A stretch of DNA of 64,000 bases from Fusibacter sp. 3D3 (GCF_001748365.1 NZ_BDHH01000003.1:13807-77806), one strand, 5' to 3'; positions 16,293 through 25,715 are shown, counted from the stretch's first letter. The notes: generated by a model from the letters alone, not told the origin. Numbers and translations are program-made.

Positions 16293-17687
16293 TTGGATTT
16301 AATGGCTTTAGACAAGGTACAGTTTTTGAAAGATCTTGAGGGCTTAATGGGTATTCCAAGCATTTCATCTGATCTGATCGAGGTTAAAAAAGCGCTGGCG
16401 TATGTGCTGAATTTGGCAACTGACATGGGTCTTAAGGTGCAGTCTGTTCTTGAGGGTAGAGTGGGTATCGTGGAAATGGGTCAAGGCGATGAGACCGTTG
16501 GGGTGCTGGTTCATGTGGACGTGGTGTCAGCAGGGAATCTTGCCAGTTGGGACAGTGATCCGTTTAAGCTTGACGTAAGAGCAGGTCAGCTTTATGGGAG
16601 AGGTGTTGCAGATGATAAGGGGCCTGTGATCTCAATATTACATGCTATGAAGCGACTATTGCCCTATGAAAAGACGCTGAAAAAGAAAATTCAACTGATC
16701 ATTGGCACACAAGAGGAAGTCAAGTGGACAGACATGAGTGATTATACGGCGCAGTTTAAGTTGCCTGATTTTGGTTTTACACCTGATGGTGAGTTTCCAA
16801 TTACCAATATTGAAAAAGGTTATGCAGATGTGGCGGTTGTTTTTAAGCTTAAAGACCATTCGCAAATCTGTAGTGTTCATGCGGGTTCTAGTTTGAATTC
16901 AGTGCCTGATGAAGCTGTGATTGAACTTGCCTTTGAGTTCGACGCGTTTGATACTTTAAAGCTTGAGAAAATGGCGCCAGAATTGTCTTGTGAGGTGGTC
17001 CGTAATAGGGTGAAACTTATGGCAAAAACAGTTTCAGTACATTCATCAAAACCCCAAGAGGGGGTAAATGCCATATGGGTATTATGTAATGAACTTCATC
17101 AAAAAAAGTGGCTTCAAGATGATTTTAGAGACATCGTTGAATTTATCATGGCAGAAAGCTATGAGGATTTTTATGGTGTGCATTTGGGCTTCGAAACTGG
17201 CGATCGGTATGTTCACGGACAGTTCGCAGACAAGACGGTGGTTACACCTACTTTAATCCGAATGACAGATGATTTTAAGGTACGCATTAATTTCAACATT
17301 AGGCATACGGTGGGTGTGACCCAAGATAAAATAGAAGCTATTTTTAGTGAAAAAGCGAAAGCGTATGGCTTTACGTATGAGATTTTAGAATTTATGGATT
17401 TTTTATATGTGGATCAGAGCATGCCGTTTTTGGGTGAAATGGCAAAGGCTTATGAAGAGGTAACAGGTCATCAAAATGAGTTCATATTGGCACACGGCTC
17501 TTCTTACGCCAAGGCAATGCCGAATTTCGTCGCTTGGGGACCTTATTTTCCAGATGAAGCAGACAGTTGCCATGAAATTAATGAGCATCTCGATTTTGAA
17601 AATCTGATCAAGGCAACAGAAATTTATACGAGGGCTTTATATTACATGACTTTAAGTAAAGAGGGCGTAAATATTCCAATAGATTAA
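16293..17687 (+). CDS. M20 dipeptidase, PepV-like
   Basis: About 464 residues with metal-site motifs VHVDVVSAG, GRGVADDKGP and GTQEEVKWTD, a large lid domain, and a C-terminal HGSSYAKAMPNFVAWGP region typical of PepV/carnosinase-like dipeptidases. GGAGG at 16283-16287 points to the TTG at 16293; ATG 16269 (8 codons earlier) or ATG 16302 are alternatives. The 114-bp gap from the previous peptidase holds no terminator, so it probably belongs to the same operon. With LdcA and the first M20 enzyme it would complete breakdown of imported peptides to amino acids. Confidence 0.88.
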   Translation: MDLMALDKVQFLKDLEGLMGIPSISSDLIEVKKALAYVLNLATDMGLKVQSVLEGRVGIVEMGQGDETVGVLVHVDVVSAGNLASWDSDPFKLDVRAGQLYGRGVADDKGPVISILHAMKRLLPYEKTLKKKIQLIIGTQEEVKWTDMSDYTAQFKLPDFGFTPDGEFPITNIEKGYADVAVVFKLKDHSQICSVHAGSSLNSVPDEAVIELAFEFDAFDTLKLEKMAPELSCEVVRNRVKLMAKTVSVHSSKPQEGVNAIWVLCNELHQKKWLQDDFRDIVEFIMAESYEDFYGVHLGFETGDRYVHGQFADKTVVTPTLIRMTDDFKVRINFNIRHTVGVTQDKIEAIFSEKAKAYGFTYEILEFMDFLYVDQSMPFLGEMAKAYEEVTGHQNEFILAHGSSYAKAMPNFVAWGPYFPDEADSCHEINEHLDFENLIKATEIYTRALYYMTLSKEGVNIPID

Positions 17688-17703
17688 ATGGGAATAATAG
17701 ACG

Positions 17704-18471
17704 ATGGTGGTGTTGAATCTTTTGATTAAAATGGCTGTTTGTGATGATGAGGAAATGATGCTTTTGACATCATTTTATGCGAGGTATACCAACGCACTAT
17801 ATCGGGCTTTTATTGCTTCCAATCGTATTTGTTTTATTCGTGGTTCAACCTATATTTATGACTTATTGCAGTACTATAATTGTAAATTCAGATGGCAGTA
17901 GGGTTTTTCTAAATGTAAATGATTGGAGCATGTTGCTGGTACAAGTTTCGGCTTATTTTGCTTGTTTGCTGTACTGTTTGCCTATCGCAAATTGGAAGAT
18001 GCGTTTGAATTACAGACCCAAAATGCCTTGTTAGAACAACAAGTGGATACACAGACACACTATATGCAAGAGGTTCAAACGCGCTATGATCAAACACGGG
18101 CATTTAGACATGATCTGAAGAGTCATTTTATAGTGTTGAGTAGCCTAATAGAGAGCTCGGAAAATCAGAAAGCAGTAACCTATTTGAACAAGTTAGAAGT
18201 TGTAACGAATGTTTTTTCTTTTCCTTGTCAAACAGGCAATATGATAATACCTTCAGAGCGCGTTATAGATGACATGGATTTGTGCATTGTCTTTTCAAAT
18301 GCGATAGACAATGCGATTAATGCTTGTGATTTTGTGGCAGAGAGAGAACCTTATATCACAATTTCTGCAGTTCAAAAAGGCCAGTTTTTCATGATCGAGA
18401 TTGAGAATAGTTGTAACAAAGAACAGAAAAAAGAATCTGTGTCAGGAATCGGACTTCAAAATAGCTGTTAA
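17704..18471 (+). pseudogene. fused remnants of an agr-type response regulator and histidine kinase
   Basis: The first codons (LIKMAVCDDEE) are the start of a LytTR response regulator. After about 12 residues the sequence jumps into the membrane domain of an AgrC-like kinase (IPTHYIGLLLLPIVFVLF, 17780-17960). A frameshift near 17950-17985 then leads to the kinase core (RAFRHDLKSH with the phospho-His; NAIDNAINAC as the N box; GIGLQN near the G box), which stops early. A deletion has therefore removed most of the regulator and the start of the kinase, and the kinase is both frameshifted and truncated. It is a dead two-component system. Confidence 0.75.
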
Positions 18472-18480
18472 AGATAATAA

Positions 18481-18648
18481 AAAACAGCAGATAGAAATCA
18501 ATTTGATAAATGGACGCGTCGTAATAATCAACCTGACTCAGAGGAAAAATCTATCTCTGGTGTCTACCGTGTAAAGCCAGATGAAAACGGGAGCCAAGTA
18601 ATCGCGCTAACGCCATTTTCACTTGAAAAGGAAGATCCAGAACAGTGA
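18481..18648 (+). pseudogene. C-terminal remnant of an unidentified protein
   Basis: An open frame without a start, beginning right after a stop at 18478, encodes about 55 residues (NQFDKWTRRNNQPDSEEKS, ISGVYRVKPDENGSQVIAL) and stops at 18648. It directly follows the kinase relic. Not recognised; the bias looks coding. Confidence 0.35.
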
Positions 18649-18742
18649 TTTTTACTTTCGATTGAAACAAATGAATTTTTATAATGAGGTCTGCACTTTA
18701 TGATATCATATAGCCAAATATAAAAACGAAAGTGAGATTGTT

Positions 18743-19367
18743 TTGAAAAGAAGAAAAAATTTAGCAATCATGATCGTAATGTGTATAGTAGTAGTTTTAA
18801 CATGGGTTATGGCACCTTTGATAAAAGAGCAGTTTAATAATCAAGTGTATAAAACACTTATTGCAAAGGTGCGAAATGAAGCGCTTCCGGCAAACCTTAA
18901 AATTATTAGAAGTGTTGAAAGAAAATCGGATGATGTATCGGGGACTTCTTATACAGCTGGGTTTAGTGGTGTTATTATAGGCAATCAAGGTGATACATAT
19001 TACAACAGATAAAAAGTATTTAGTTTTGCCAATTGCAAGTGAAAGTCCAAGGGGTGGTGAGACGGTTGTCTCCATGAGTAATGTGCATAAGGCACGCAAT
19101 GTGATCACCATAGGGAAAATTAAGCATGGAGAGCGAATTAAATTTGGCGATGATTTAGCGAATACAGAGTATCCCATGGTTCTGCATACGGCTTCTTGTT
19201 CTGTAGGAAGTAGTGGCAGTGCTCTGCTGAATCAAAATTTAGAAATCGTTGGCATTCAGCTTGGCGGTAATGAAAATATATTGAGAAGATTTATTTCGGG
19301 CATGATGATGCCTAGTGATCGAATCCTTGAATTTTTAAGTGAATCAGGATATGCGATTAAAGAGTGA
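18743..19367 (+). pseudogene. broken trypsin-like serine protease
   Basis: The N-terminal piece (18743-19012) has a membrane anchor (residues 8-27) and reaches a GFSGVIIGN segment, as at the start of an S1 protease domain. The C-terminal piece, in another frame (18990-19367), has CSVGSSGSALLNQNLEIVGI, the catalytic-Ser region. The stretch that should carry the catalytic His is missing, so there is a deletion as well as a frameshift near 19000. Non-functional as it stands. Confidence 0.6.
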
Positions 19368-19388
19368 AAGTGCACTTATAGACTAAGA

Positions 19389-20060
19389 TTATGAACCATC
19401 TGCTGGCGTTAATTCAGGGGTGGTTTTTAATTGTTTTCTTAGTTTAGGTAATGGGTACAGCGCCATATAAAAGACAATGGAGACTAAGAGTCCGCATGCG
19501 GCGTCGATTACAGAATGCTGCTTGATAAATAACGTTGAAAGACAAATCATCACAGCTGTAATAGATGAGATCAAAAGGCCCAGTTTTTTTGTCTTGAAGG
19601 CTTCAGAATGGTGAAGACTTGCATTTATAGCGATAGAGTTCATCACATGAATGCTCGGACAGACATTCGTAGGCGTATCCGTAGCGTATAAGAATCGCAC
19701 TAATTGAGCAAAAGGATCATTGCCTGTAATAACAGGTCTTAAGTCTTGTGCATTTGGAAAAAGCATGTAAGCAATATAGGCAACGGACATACCACCTGCT
19801 AGAAAGATTAAAACTTTATAAAAGTCCCTTTTAGAATGAAAACCTACATAAGCAACTCCATAAATCATATAGGGAAACCAAAGTAGATAGGGGATGACAA
19901 ACGCTTTGATAAAAGGGATTTGATCATCCAACGCCGTATGGATGATGTAATGAGGCACTATGGTAATTTCAAGATATTTGAACCATATCAACAGTGGTAA
20001 CAATAAGAAGCATAAATAAAAGTGTTTATTTTGGGATAGAAAAAATCTGATATTTTTCAT
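19389..20060 (-). CDS. PAP2 superfamily phosphatase-like membrane protein
   Basis: 223 residues with about six membrane segments. The PAP2 signature is visible as CPSIHVMNSIAI and FIKQHSVIDAACG, where the two histidines form the active site; the first KxxxxxxRP motif is degenerate. Such proteins remove phosphate from lipids (phosphatidate, undecaprenyl diphosphate) or move phospho-groups between lipids. It is transcribed alone, convergent with the broken protease gene. Confidence 0.8.
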   Translation of the reverse strand: MKNIRFFLSQNKHFYLCFLLLPLLIWFKYLEITIVPHYIIHTALDDQIPFIKAFVIPYLLWFPYMIYGVAYVGFHSKRDFYKVLIFLAGGMSVAYIAYMLFPNAQDLRPVITGNDPFAQLVRFLYATDTPTNVCPSIHVMNSIAINASLHHSEAFKTKKLGLLISSITAVMICLSTLFIKQHSVIDAACGLLVSIVFYMALYPLPKLRKQLKTTPELTPADGS

Positions 20061-20102
20061 GGTGCGCCGTCCTTTGTTTTCTGAATTTTTTTAACTGTGT
20101 TC

Positions 20103-20142
20103 AAAATTATACCATATTATAATGACGATATGGTATAATTTT
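20103..20142. repeat. perfect 15-bp inverted repeat
   Basis: AAAATTATACCATAT (20103-20117) and ATATGGTATAATTTT (20128-20142) are perfect arms 10 bp apart. It is upstream of the PAP2 gene and far upstream of the GNAT gene. It could be an operator containing a TATAAT-like box on both strands, or a weak bidirectional terminator. Confidence 0.5.
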
Positions 20143-20165
20143 TTATTATACCCCTTGGGAATATG

Positions 20166-20200
20166 CCCCCCCACTTCTTAAAGCGGGTGCGGTTATAGGA
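20166..20200. repeat. solo IS605-type right-end hairpin relic
   Basis: The C-rich stem CCCCCACTTCTT (20168-20179) is identical over 12 nt to the right-end hairpin at about 449-460, and is followed by AAAGCGGG. It looks like a leftover end of a related element without tnpB. Confidence 0.35.
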
Positions 20201-20241
20201 TACCTTTAATCGGGAAAAAAGTATAAGTGGAGGGCTGCCAA

Positions 20242-20694
20242 TTGGACTTAAAAATACTTAAAACAGATAATCGGAATGCCGATTTTATCGAACTCACAAA
20301 AATTTTAGATTTAGCACTTCAAGAGCGAAATGGTGAATCTCAAAATGAATATGATCAGCACAACAAGATGGATCATACAATAGATGCTGTGGTCATCTAT
20401 ACGGGTAATATGCCACTGGCTTGTGGTGCGTTTAAACAGTTTGATTTCAATACTGTAGAAATAAAACGCGTGTTCGTTAAATCTGAATTTAGAGGACAAG
20501 GGATATCTAAAATGCTGATTAGTCAATTGGAAGAAATGATCAAGGAACAAGGCTATAAATTTGCGGTGCTGGAAACGGGCATAAAGCAACATGAAGCAAT
20601 CAGTCTCTACATGCGCATGGACTACGAGATCACAGCTAATTATGAACCTTATGTTGGGATGATAGAGAGTGTGTGTATGAAGAAAAGCTTTTAG
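20242..20694 (+). CDS. GNAT family N-acetyltransferase
   Basis: About 150 residues. The acetyl-CoA binding motif A is RVFVKSEFRGQGISKMLISQ; motif B follows (YKFAVLETGIKQHEAISLYMR). The acceptor substrate cannot be predicted. TTG 20242 is preferred because GGAGGG lies 7 nt upstream; GTG 20227 is an alternative. A broken copy of the same gene lies at about 30098-30297. Confidence 0.85.
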   Translation: MDLKILKTDNRNADFIELTKILDLALQERNGESQNEYDQHNKMDHTIDAVVIYTGNMPLACGAFKQFDFNTVEIKRVFVKSEFRGQGISKMLISQLEEMIKEQGYKFAVLETGIKQHEAISLYMRMDYEITANYEPYVGMIESVCMKKSF

Positions 20695-20865
20695 ATCAAA
20701 GATAAATGCTGTTTCAAAAATGCTTTCAAAGTTGCCACCAGTTCAGTACTTATCTTTATTTCAGCTATAGGTCTCACTTCAATCTTATGGAATGAGGCCT
20801 TTTTTAAGTTGAAAATTGGAATCTAAGTTGGACAATTGATTTATAATCTTATCAGATAGAATCTG

Positions 20866-21436
20866 ATTACATAAATGGAAAGCAAGGTGGCGTGGATACG
20901 ATCCCAATTGAGGCTATGTCATTTGAAAATGAGCATGATGGTGATTTTGGAAGGCTCATTTTTAAGAATGTAAAAGCGGTTAAACCTAATAGCCTTGAAG
21001 ATAAAGTGATGCAACAACCAATGATGAAGATGGTCGTCAGAAGGAAATAACCGTATTTTTAGAGGATATTAGAAATACAACTACAGAAGCCGATCGCTTA
21101 GGCCGTAGAGAAAAGAAGACATCTACAAGTAGAGTTTTACTTTCAAAAGACACTGTTCAAGGCTATCAATATGTCCTTTCATCGGATGAAAGAGAAATAT
21201 AGTGAAGTGTGGGAAATTGAAAGGGATTATAAGAAACACAAACCCAATATAGATGAAGTGATCGATAATATCAATGCTTATTTGTATTTAAAAGTGAATG
21301 ATTTTATTCATAATCACAATCAGCATGTGGAAAAATTGAAATTAAAGCTAAAAAAAGATGAAGAGGCACTTTTAAACCTCAAATATGGCAATGAAAAAGG
21401 TGCAATAAAAGAGCGTATAGAAAGGAAGGGTGTACA
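20866..21436 (+). pseudogene. relics of unidentified genes
   Basis: Three coding-like pieces lie in different frames. One (about 20866-21049) encodes KQGGVDTIPIEAMSFENEH and stops in VVRRK. A second (about 21010-21202) encodes ITVFLEDIRNTTTEADRLG. A third (from 21171) encodes a Lys/Glu-rich coiled-coil tail (VEKLKLKLKKDEEALLNLKY) that runs into the start of the SDR gene. The first piece has a diverged second copy at about 30555-30620. They look like fragments of accessory genes, family unknown. Confidence 0.4.
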
Positions 21437-22213
21437 GTGGAGAACATATTCAATTTAATAGGAAAAGTGGTCGTTGTAACTGGAGCAAGTTCAGGGTTAG
21501 GTGCAGATGCGGCACTTGCATATGCAAAATATGGTGCAGATGTAGCATTGTTGGCAAGAAGAATTGAGAAGTTAAATGGTGTAAAGACTCAAATAGAGAA
21601 AATAGGCAGAAAGGCAATTGCGGTGGGCTGCGATGTTACAGATGAAGAGAGTGTAAAAACAGCGATTCAAACTGTGCTTGATACATTTGGTCATATAGAC
21701 ATTTTATTGAACAATGCAGGCGTAGCAGTACGCGTAGGCGTAGATAGCATGTCTGTAGAAGAATGGGATCGATCTTTTGACACCAATGTAAAGGGCGTTT
21801 TTTTAGCCAGTAAATATATAGTGCCACAAATGAAAGAACGTGGTTATGGCAAAATAGTCAATATCGCATCTGTAAATGCAGTAATAGCGGATAAAAATGA
21901 TATGTTTATAAGACATTCATATAATTCCTCAAAAGCGGCAGTGATTGGATTGACAAAGGGTATGGCAGCTTCTTATGCAAAATATGGCATTACAGTGAAT
22001 GCCATAGGACCAGCACTTTTTGAAAGTGAAATGACTGGCGATACTCTATTTAAGTCAGATGAGTTTTTGATGCGTTATAATGCACAGAATCCATCTGGAC
22101 GCTCTGGAAACAAAGGAGAGCTTAATGGTACAGTGCTCTACCTCTCTAGTGATGCTTCCAGTTATGTCCAAGGTCAATTCATCATTGTAGATGGTGGCGG
22201 AGCGCTTGTTTAA
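21437..22213 (+). CDS. SDR family NAD(P)-dependent oxidoreductase
   Basis: 258 residues, the classical short-chain dehydrogenase length. The nucleotide-binding TGASSGLG is at residues 15-22, followed by NNAG, and the catalytic Tyr and Lys are in YNSSK. IVDGGG closes the fold. Overall similarity is to gluconate 5-dehydrogenase/3-oxoacyl reductase types; the substrate is undetermined. The start is a GTG with GGAAGG about 8 nt upstream. Confidence 0.92.
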   Translation: MENIFNLIGKVVVVTGASSGLGADAALAYAKYGADVALLARRIEKLNGVKTQIEKIGRKAIAVGCDVTDEESVKTAIQTVLDTFGHIDILLNNAGVAVRVGVDSMSVEEWDRSFDTNVKGVFLASKYIVPQMKERGYGKIVNIASVNAVIADKNDMFIRHSYNSSKAAVIGLTKGMAASYAKYGITVNAIGPALFESEMTGDTLFKSDEFLMRYNAQNPSGRSGNKGELNGTVLYLSSDASSYVQGQFIIVDGGGALV

Positions 22214-22272
22214 TTTAGAAAATTTATGATGTTGGTATTTAGATTTTGGTCTTACCTGTTTAATAAGAGACT

Positions 22273-22304
22273 AGAGCTATTACGGTTAAAACCGTGATAG
22301 CTCT
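22273..22304. terminator. bidirectional terminator between convergent genes
   Basis: AGAGCTATTACGGTT pairs with AACCGTGATAGCTCT with one G-T wobble and a very tight loop. It separates the SDR and AraC genes, which converge. Confidence 0.65.
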
Positions 22305-22324
22305 AATTACATAACCAGACATCA

Positions 22325-23194
22325 TTATTGGATTGCCAAGAGTTCTATGTAGCCTCTTGTGCCAATAGGTTCCAACTGGATGCGAGGGTTTGACGTATCC
22401 CATGCATATCCGATGACGGATGGATCATATTTTTTGATTGCGCTCCAGACTTGTTCAATCGCTTCGGCGTAATCTTCTTCCTCAAAAGGTTTCCCTTGGA
22501 ACATCATATACTTGCTTGCAGGAAGGTCAATTACATCGAATCTCTCTGGAACAACACCACTATAATCTGTGGGGACCTCTACACCTTGTACGTACTCTGA
22601 GGTTCCTGGCTTAATATACACATTGGGAAGCCAAAGGCATACAGGCTCACCACTGATGGATTGAATGCTTGTGAGAAGTCCCCAAACATCACAGCCGACC
22701 TCCTCGCAGTAGGCAAAATAATCAGTAGCCTTGACACCTCGTTTGATCAGCACCTTACGTGCAGGCTTTTCAATGAGTTGAATAAATACATTTTTTACGC
22801 TTTCCATTGTTTTCTCCTTTCTTACATTGGCGAGTTTGATGCTGTAAGGCGTGAAAAGATAAAGGGGAATGGGATTTGTGGCATATTCATGTGGATTGCA
22901 ACCAAATTCACGAAAAAACGCTCTCTGATAGCCGTCAACACTGTCAAACCCAATCTCAAAAGCAATGTCGATTACTCGGCTCTGGCCATCCCTAAGCTTC
23001 AGAGCGGACTTTGATAAGCGAAGGCGACGGATATAGTCAGCAGGGGTTCGGTTGAGCCATCTTACGAATAGACGGTAGGAATGCCACGGAGAGTAAAGCG
23101 ATACTTTTGCTAAATCGGCAAGCGAAATGTTTTCATAAAGATGAATTTGTATATAATTTTGCATACGTTGCACTGCCTCAATTTGTTCTTCCAT
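22325..23194 (-). CDS. AraC-type regulator with GyrI-like effector domain
   Basis: 289 residues. Two AraC helix-turn-helix units occupy residues 8-105 (ISLADLAKVSLYSPWHSYRL; VIDIAFEIGFDSVDGYQRAF). The remainder (about 130-288) is a GyrI/SOUL-like domain that in this class binds small hydrophobic molecules or drugs. Domain order and length are typical of Rob/SoxS-like regulators in Bacillota. It is convergent with the SDR gene and is not obviously linked to a target. Confidence 0.88.
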   Translation of the reverse strand: MEEQIEAVQRMQNYIQIHLYENISLADLAKVSLYSPWHSYRLFVRWLNRTPADYIRRLRLSKSALKLRDGQSRVIDIAFEIGFDSVDGYQRAFFREFGCNPHEYATNPIPLYLFTPYSIKLANVRKEKTMESVKNVFIQLIEKPARKVLIKRGVKATDYFAYCEEVGCDVWGLLTSIQSISGEPVCLWLPNVYIKPGTSEYVQGVEVPTDYSGVVPERFDVIDLPASKYMMFQGKPFEEEDYAEAIEQVWSAIKKYDPSVIGYAWDTSNPRIQLEPIGTRGYIELLAIQ

Positions 23195-23345
23195 TTCTCT
23201 ATCACCACCTTATGTACTAAGTTTACTGTTTTAAGGAAGAAAGCTCTCGATCTTTTTTGCTATTCAAATTTTATAAGTGTCAAAGCCCTGAAATGACATT
23301 TCTTTATAGGCTGTAATATTGTATAGAAAAAAACAGGTATAAATG

Positions 23346-23362
23346 TTACAATATATTTGTAA
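23346..23362. promoter_or_regulatory. palindrome in front of SPFH operon
   Basis: TTACAATATATTTGTAA has perfect 6-bp arms around a TATAT centre, 27 bp before the start codon, where an operator near the transcription start would be. Confidence 0.35.
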
Positions 23363-23389
23363 TAAACTCAAGTATAAGGAGACACTTAA

Positions 23390-24544
23390 ATGGCTATTAT
23401 TGATGTAATTAAATTTGACGGAATGCTTAATGGTGCAGATTGGCTTATTTATCGTTATCCGGGAAATTCATTTGTTTTTGGGAGTCAACTCATTGTAAAC
23501 GAAGGGCAAGTAGCTGTTTTTGTAAAAGGAGGACAAGCACTTGACTATTTTACTGCTGGTACATACACTTTATCAACTGCCAATATTCCACTATTACAAG
23601 GAATTATTAATTTGCCATTTGGCGGGAAAACACCTTTTACAGCAGAAGTATATTTTATAAACAAAACATCCAAACTTGATATGAATTGGGGCACAATTGA
23701 TCCGATTCAATTGATTGATCCCAAATATCACATAAAGTTGAGAATTCGAGCTTTCGGACAATTTGGAATGAAAGTTGATGATTACAGAGTATTTTTAACT
23801 GAACTCATAGGATCAATGAATCCGCTGGAAATGATTAATTATAACAAAATGCTTAGTTACTTTAAAGGTGTATTAGTGATGAAAGCAAAATCTTTGATCG
23901 CTAAAGGTATAATAGAGAACAAGGTGTCTGCACTTGAAATTTCAGCATCTATAGATGAAATCTCTAAATTTTGCAAAGATGAAATTAGTTCGGAATTTAA
24001 TCGATTTGGCTTAAAAGTTGTCAATTTTTATATACAATCAATTAATTTCCCAGATGAAGATTTTGAAGAAATAAATATAATTCTTAAAGATAAAGCATCC
24101 TTCGATATCATTGGAGATCAACGCTATATTACAAAAAGATCTTTTGATACCATGGAAGCTGCTGCTGGAAATGAGAATGGAATGGCTGGAACTTTTGCTG
24201 GTGCGGGATTAGGATTAGGTGTTGGGTTAAATATGAGTAATTCTGCTATGGGAATAGCTTCGCATCTAAATGCCTCTCAAAATACAGAAAAAGGCATTTT
24301 GTGTTCTAATTGTAATAAAATGAATTTAGGCGATGTTAAGTTTTGTGGTGACTGTGGCACAAGAATATCACTTCCAAAGGTTAATTGTCATGACTGTGGA
24401 GAAGAAAACTCACCTGACTCAAAATTTTGCACAAATTGTGGCGCCAGCATGATAAAGTCTTTAATATGCACGAATTGTCAAGTTGAAAACGAGCCAAATA
24501 CTAAATTTTGCAGAGAATGTGGTAATAGAATAGGAGGTTTGTAA
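23390..24544 (+). CDS. SPFH-domain protein with three C-terminal zinc ribbons (YdjI-like)
   Basis: 384 residues. The N-terminal half (about 20-260) matches the virion-core/SPFH domain of Bacillus YdjI (for example NEGQVAVFVKGGQALDYF and the ALEISASIDEISKFCKDEI region). A Gly/Ala-rich hinge follows. Three double-CxxC zinc ribbons (CSNC..CGDC, CHDC..CTNC, CTNC..CREC) end the protein. SPFH proteins oligomerise on membranes; YdjI with YdjG/YdjF belongs to a membrane-stress system. It opens a three-gene operon, sharing one base with the next gene. A paralogue lies at 44572. Confidence 0.85.
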   Translation: MAIIDVIKFDGMLNGADWLIYRYPGNSFVFGSQLIVNEGQVAVFVKGGQALDYFTAGTYTLSTANIPLLQGIINLPFGGKTPFTAEVYFINKTSKLDMNWGTIDPIQLIDPKYHIKLRIRAFGQFGMKVDDYRVFLTELIGSMNPLEMINYNKMLSYFKGVLVMKAKSLIAKGIIENKVSALEISASIDEISKFCKDEISSEFNRFGLKVVNFYIQSINFPDEDFEEINIILKDKASFDIIGDQRYITKRSFDTMEAAAGNENGMAGTFAGAGLGLGVGLNMSNSAMGIASHLNASQNTEKGILCSNCNKMNLGDVKFCGDCGTRISLPKVNCHDCGEENSPDSKFCTNCGASMIKSLICTNCQVENEPNTKFCRECGNRIGGL

Positions 24545-25287
24545 TGGAAAACAATACATTGTTTAAACCTTTAAAAATATTGGGGCTTACTCTTTTAGAT
24601 TTATTAACCATCATGCTTGTTTTTTCAGTTTGGGCTCTTATAAATATGCCATTGTTTCGGTGGGCAGTTTTAGGTATATTCATTCCTTTATTGGCTCTTA
24701 ATTTATTGATTTATAAAAGTGATAGTCTAGTTGACTCCTATGGTATTCCAAGTTTTTTATCGTTTCTGACAAGTTCTTTTGCATTATACTTGCTTATGAT
24801 GATTTTTACGGGCATAACATATGCATTTATAAAACCTAGAGAGTATATTATGTACACCTTGTTTTTTTATCTCATCTATATTGTTATTTTTTCTGGTCTC
24901 TATATTTCTGGGTTGAATAGTAGAAGACAAAAGGAAGATCAATATTTTGAAAGAGTAGATGTTCAACAGATTAACGAATTAATTATTTCTGTAGAAAATC
25001 ATTTAAATCAGTTGGAAAAAAACGAAAAAGTTCAAAGTTGGTTGAATTTATTTGATATTATGGTTGAAAGATTTAATGCATCTACACCAGTTGGGAGAAT
25101 TCAATCTCAATCAATAATTGAGCAGGAGAAGCATATAGTGGATCAACTTTCGGGTTTATGTAAAGAACTACAAAATTATTCGCTTCAAGTAGAAGACAAT
25201 TACGGTGCGATCCATATTGAAGAAACAATAAAGCAAATAACAAAACTAATCCTCAATAAAGAAAAAATGATTGTAAATAAAATATAA
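24544..25287 (+). CDS. membrane protein with C-terminal coiled coil
   Basis: 247 residues. Four hydrophobic segments (about 12-30, 36-57, 68-94, 100-120) are followed by a charged helical cytoplasmic domain of about 120 residues with coiled-coil character. The family is not recognised. Its start overlaps the stop of the SPFH gene (TAATG), and the TM2/zinc-ribbon gene follows by 12 bp, so it is almost certainly a partner in the same membrane complex. Confidence 0.75.
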   Translation: MENNTLFKPLKILGLTLLDLLTIMLVFSVWALINMPLFRWAVLGIFIPLLALNLLIYKSDSLVDSYGIPSFLSFLTSSFALYLLMMIFTGITYAFIKPREYIMYTLFFYLIYIVIFSGLYISGLNSRRQKEDQYFERVDVQQINELIISVENHLNQLEKNEKVQSWLNLFDIMVERFNASTPVGRIQSQSIIEQEKHIVDQLSGLCKELQNYSLQVEDNYGAIHIEETIKQITKLILNKEKMIVNKI

Positions 25288-25299
25288 AAGGAGTTTTCT

Positions 25300-25707
25300 A
25301 TGGCTAAAGTAGAATCAAGCACGTGTTCTCAATGTGGCGCACCATTAGATATAATGGAAACCACTTGTAAGTTTTGTGGTATTTCCATAGAGCCAGCGCA
25401 GAACTTTCAAGGGAATATGCAACAAGGAAAATACATGACAGTTCAAATTAATCAACCCTACTCTCCTCAATTTGTGGCTCCAACCTATAAAACAACTAAA
25501 AATAAAACAGCCGCTGGGGTTCTGGCAATTTTCTTAGGTGCACTTGGAGTTCACAAATTTTATTTAGGGAAACCTTTACAAGGTATTATATATTTGTTAT
25601 TCTGTTGGACTTATATTCCAGGCATTTTAGGCGTAATTGACGGCATCATTTTATTGACTTCTTCTGAGGAAAAATTCAATCAAAAATATGGGAAATTAGA
25701 AGCTTGA
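25300..25707 (+). CDS. TM2-domain protein with N-terminal zinc ribbon
   Basis: 135 residues. A zinc ribbon (CSQC ... CKFC, residues 9-28) is followed by a linker and a TM2 domain (about 70-128) with the typical LGALGVHKFYLGKPLQGII and IPGILGVIDGIILL. TM2 proteins are two-helix membrane proteins of poorly known role. The zinc ribbon links it to the SPFH protein of the same operon. RBS AAAGGAG. Confidence 0.85.
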   Translation: MAKVESSTCSQCGAPLDIMETTCKFCGISIEPAQNFQGNMQQGKYMTVQINQPYSPQFVAPTYKTTKNKTAAGVLAIFLGALGVHKFYLGKPLQGIIYLLFCWTYIPGILGVIDGIILLTSSEEKFNQKYGKLEA

Positions 25708-25715
25708 GATAATTC

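Noticed and set aside
21171-21458. Stand-alone 95-codon gene before the SDR gene
   Set aside because: Its start is internal to a longer relic, there is no RBS, and it overlaps the SDR start; treated as a fragment.
24501-24683. 60-codon minus-strand gene
   Set aside because: It is a shadow of the SPFH and membrane-protein genes, without an RBS or recognisable product.
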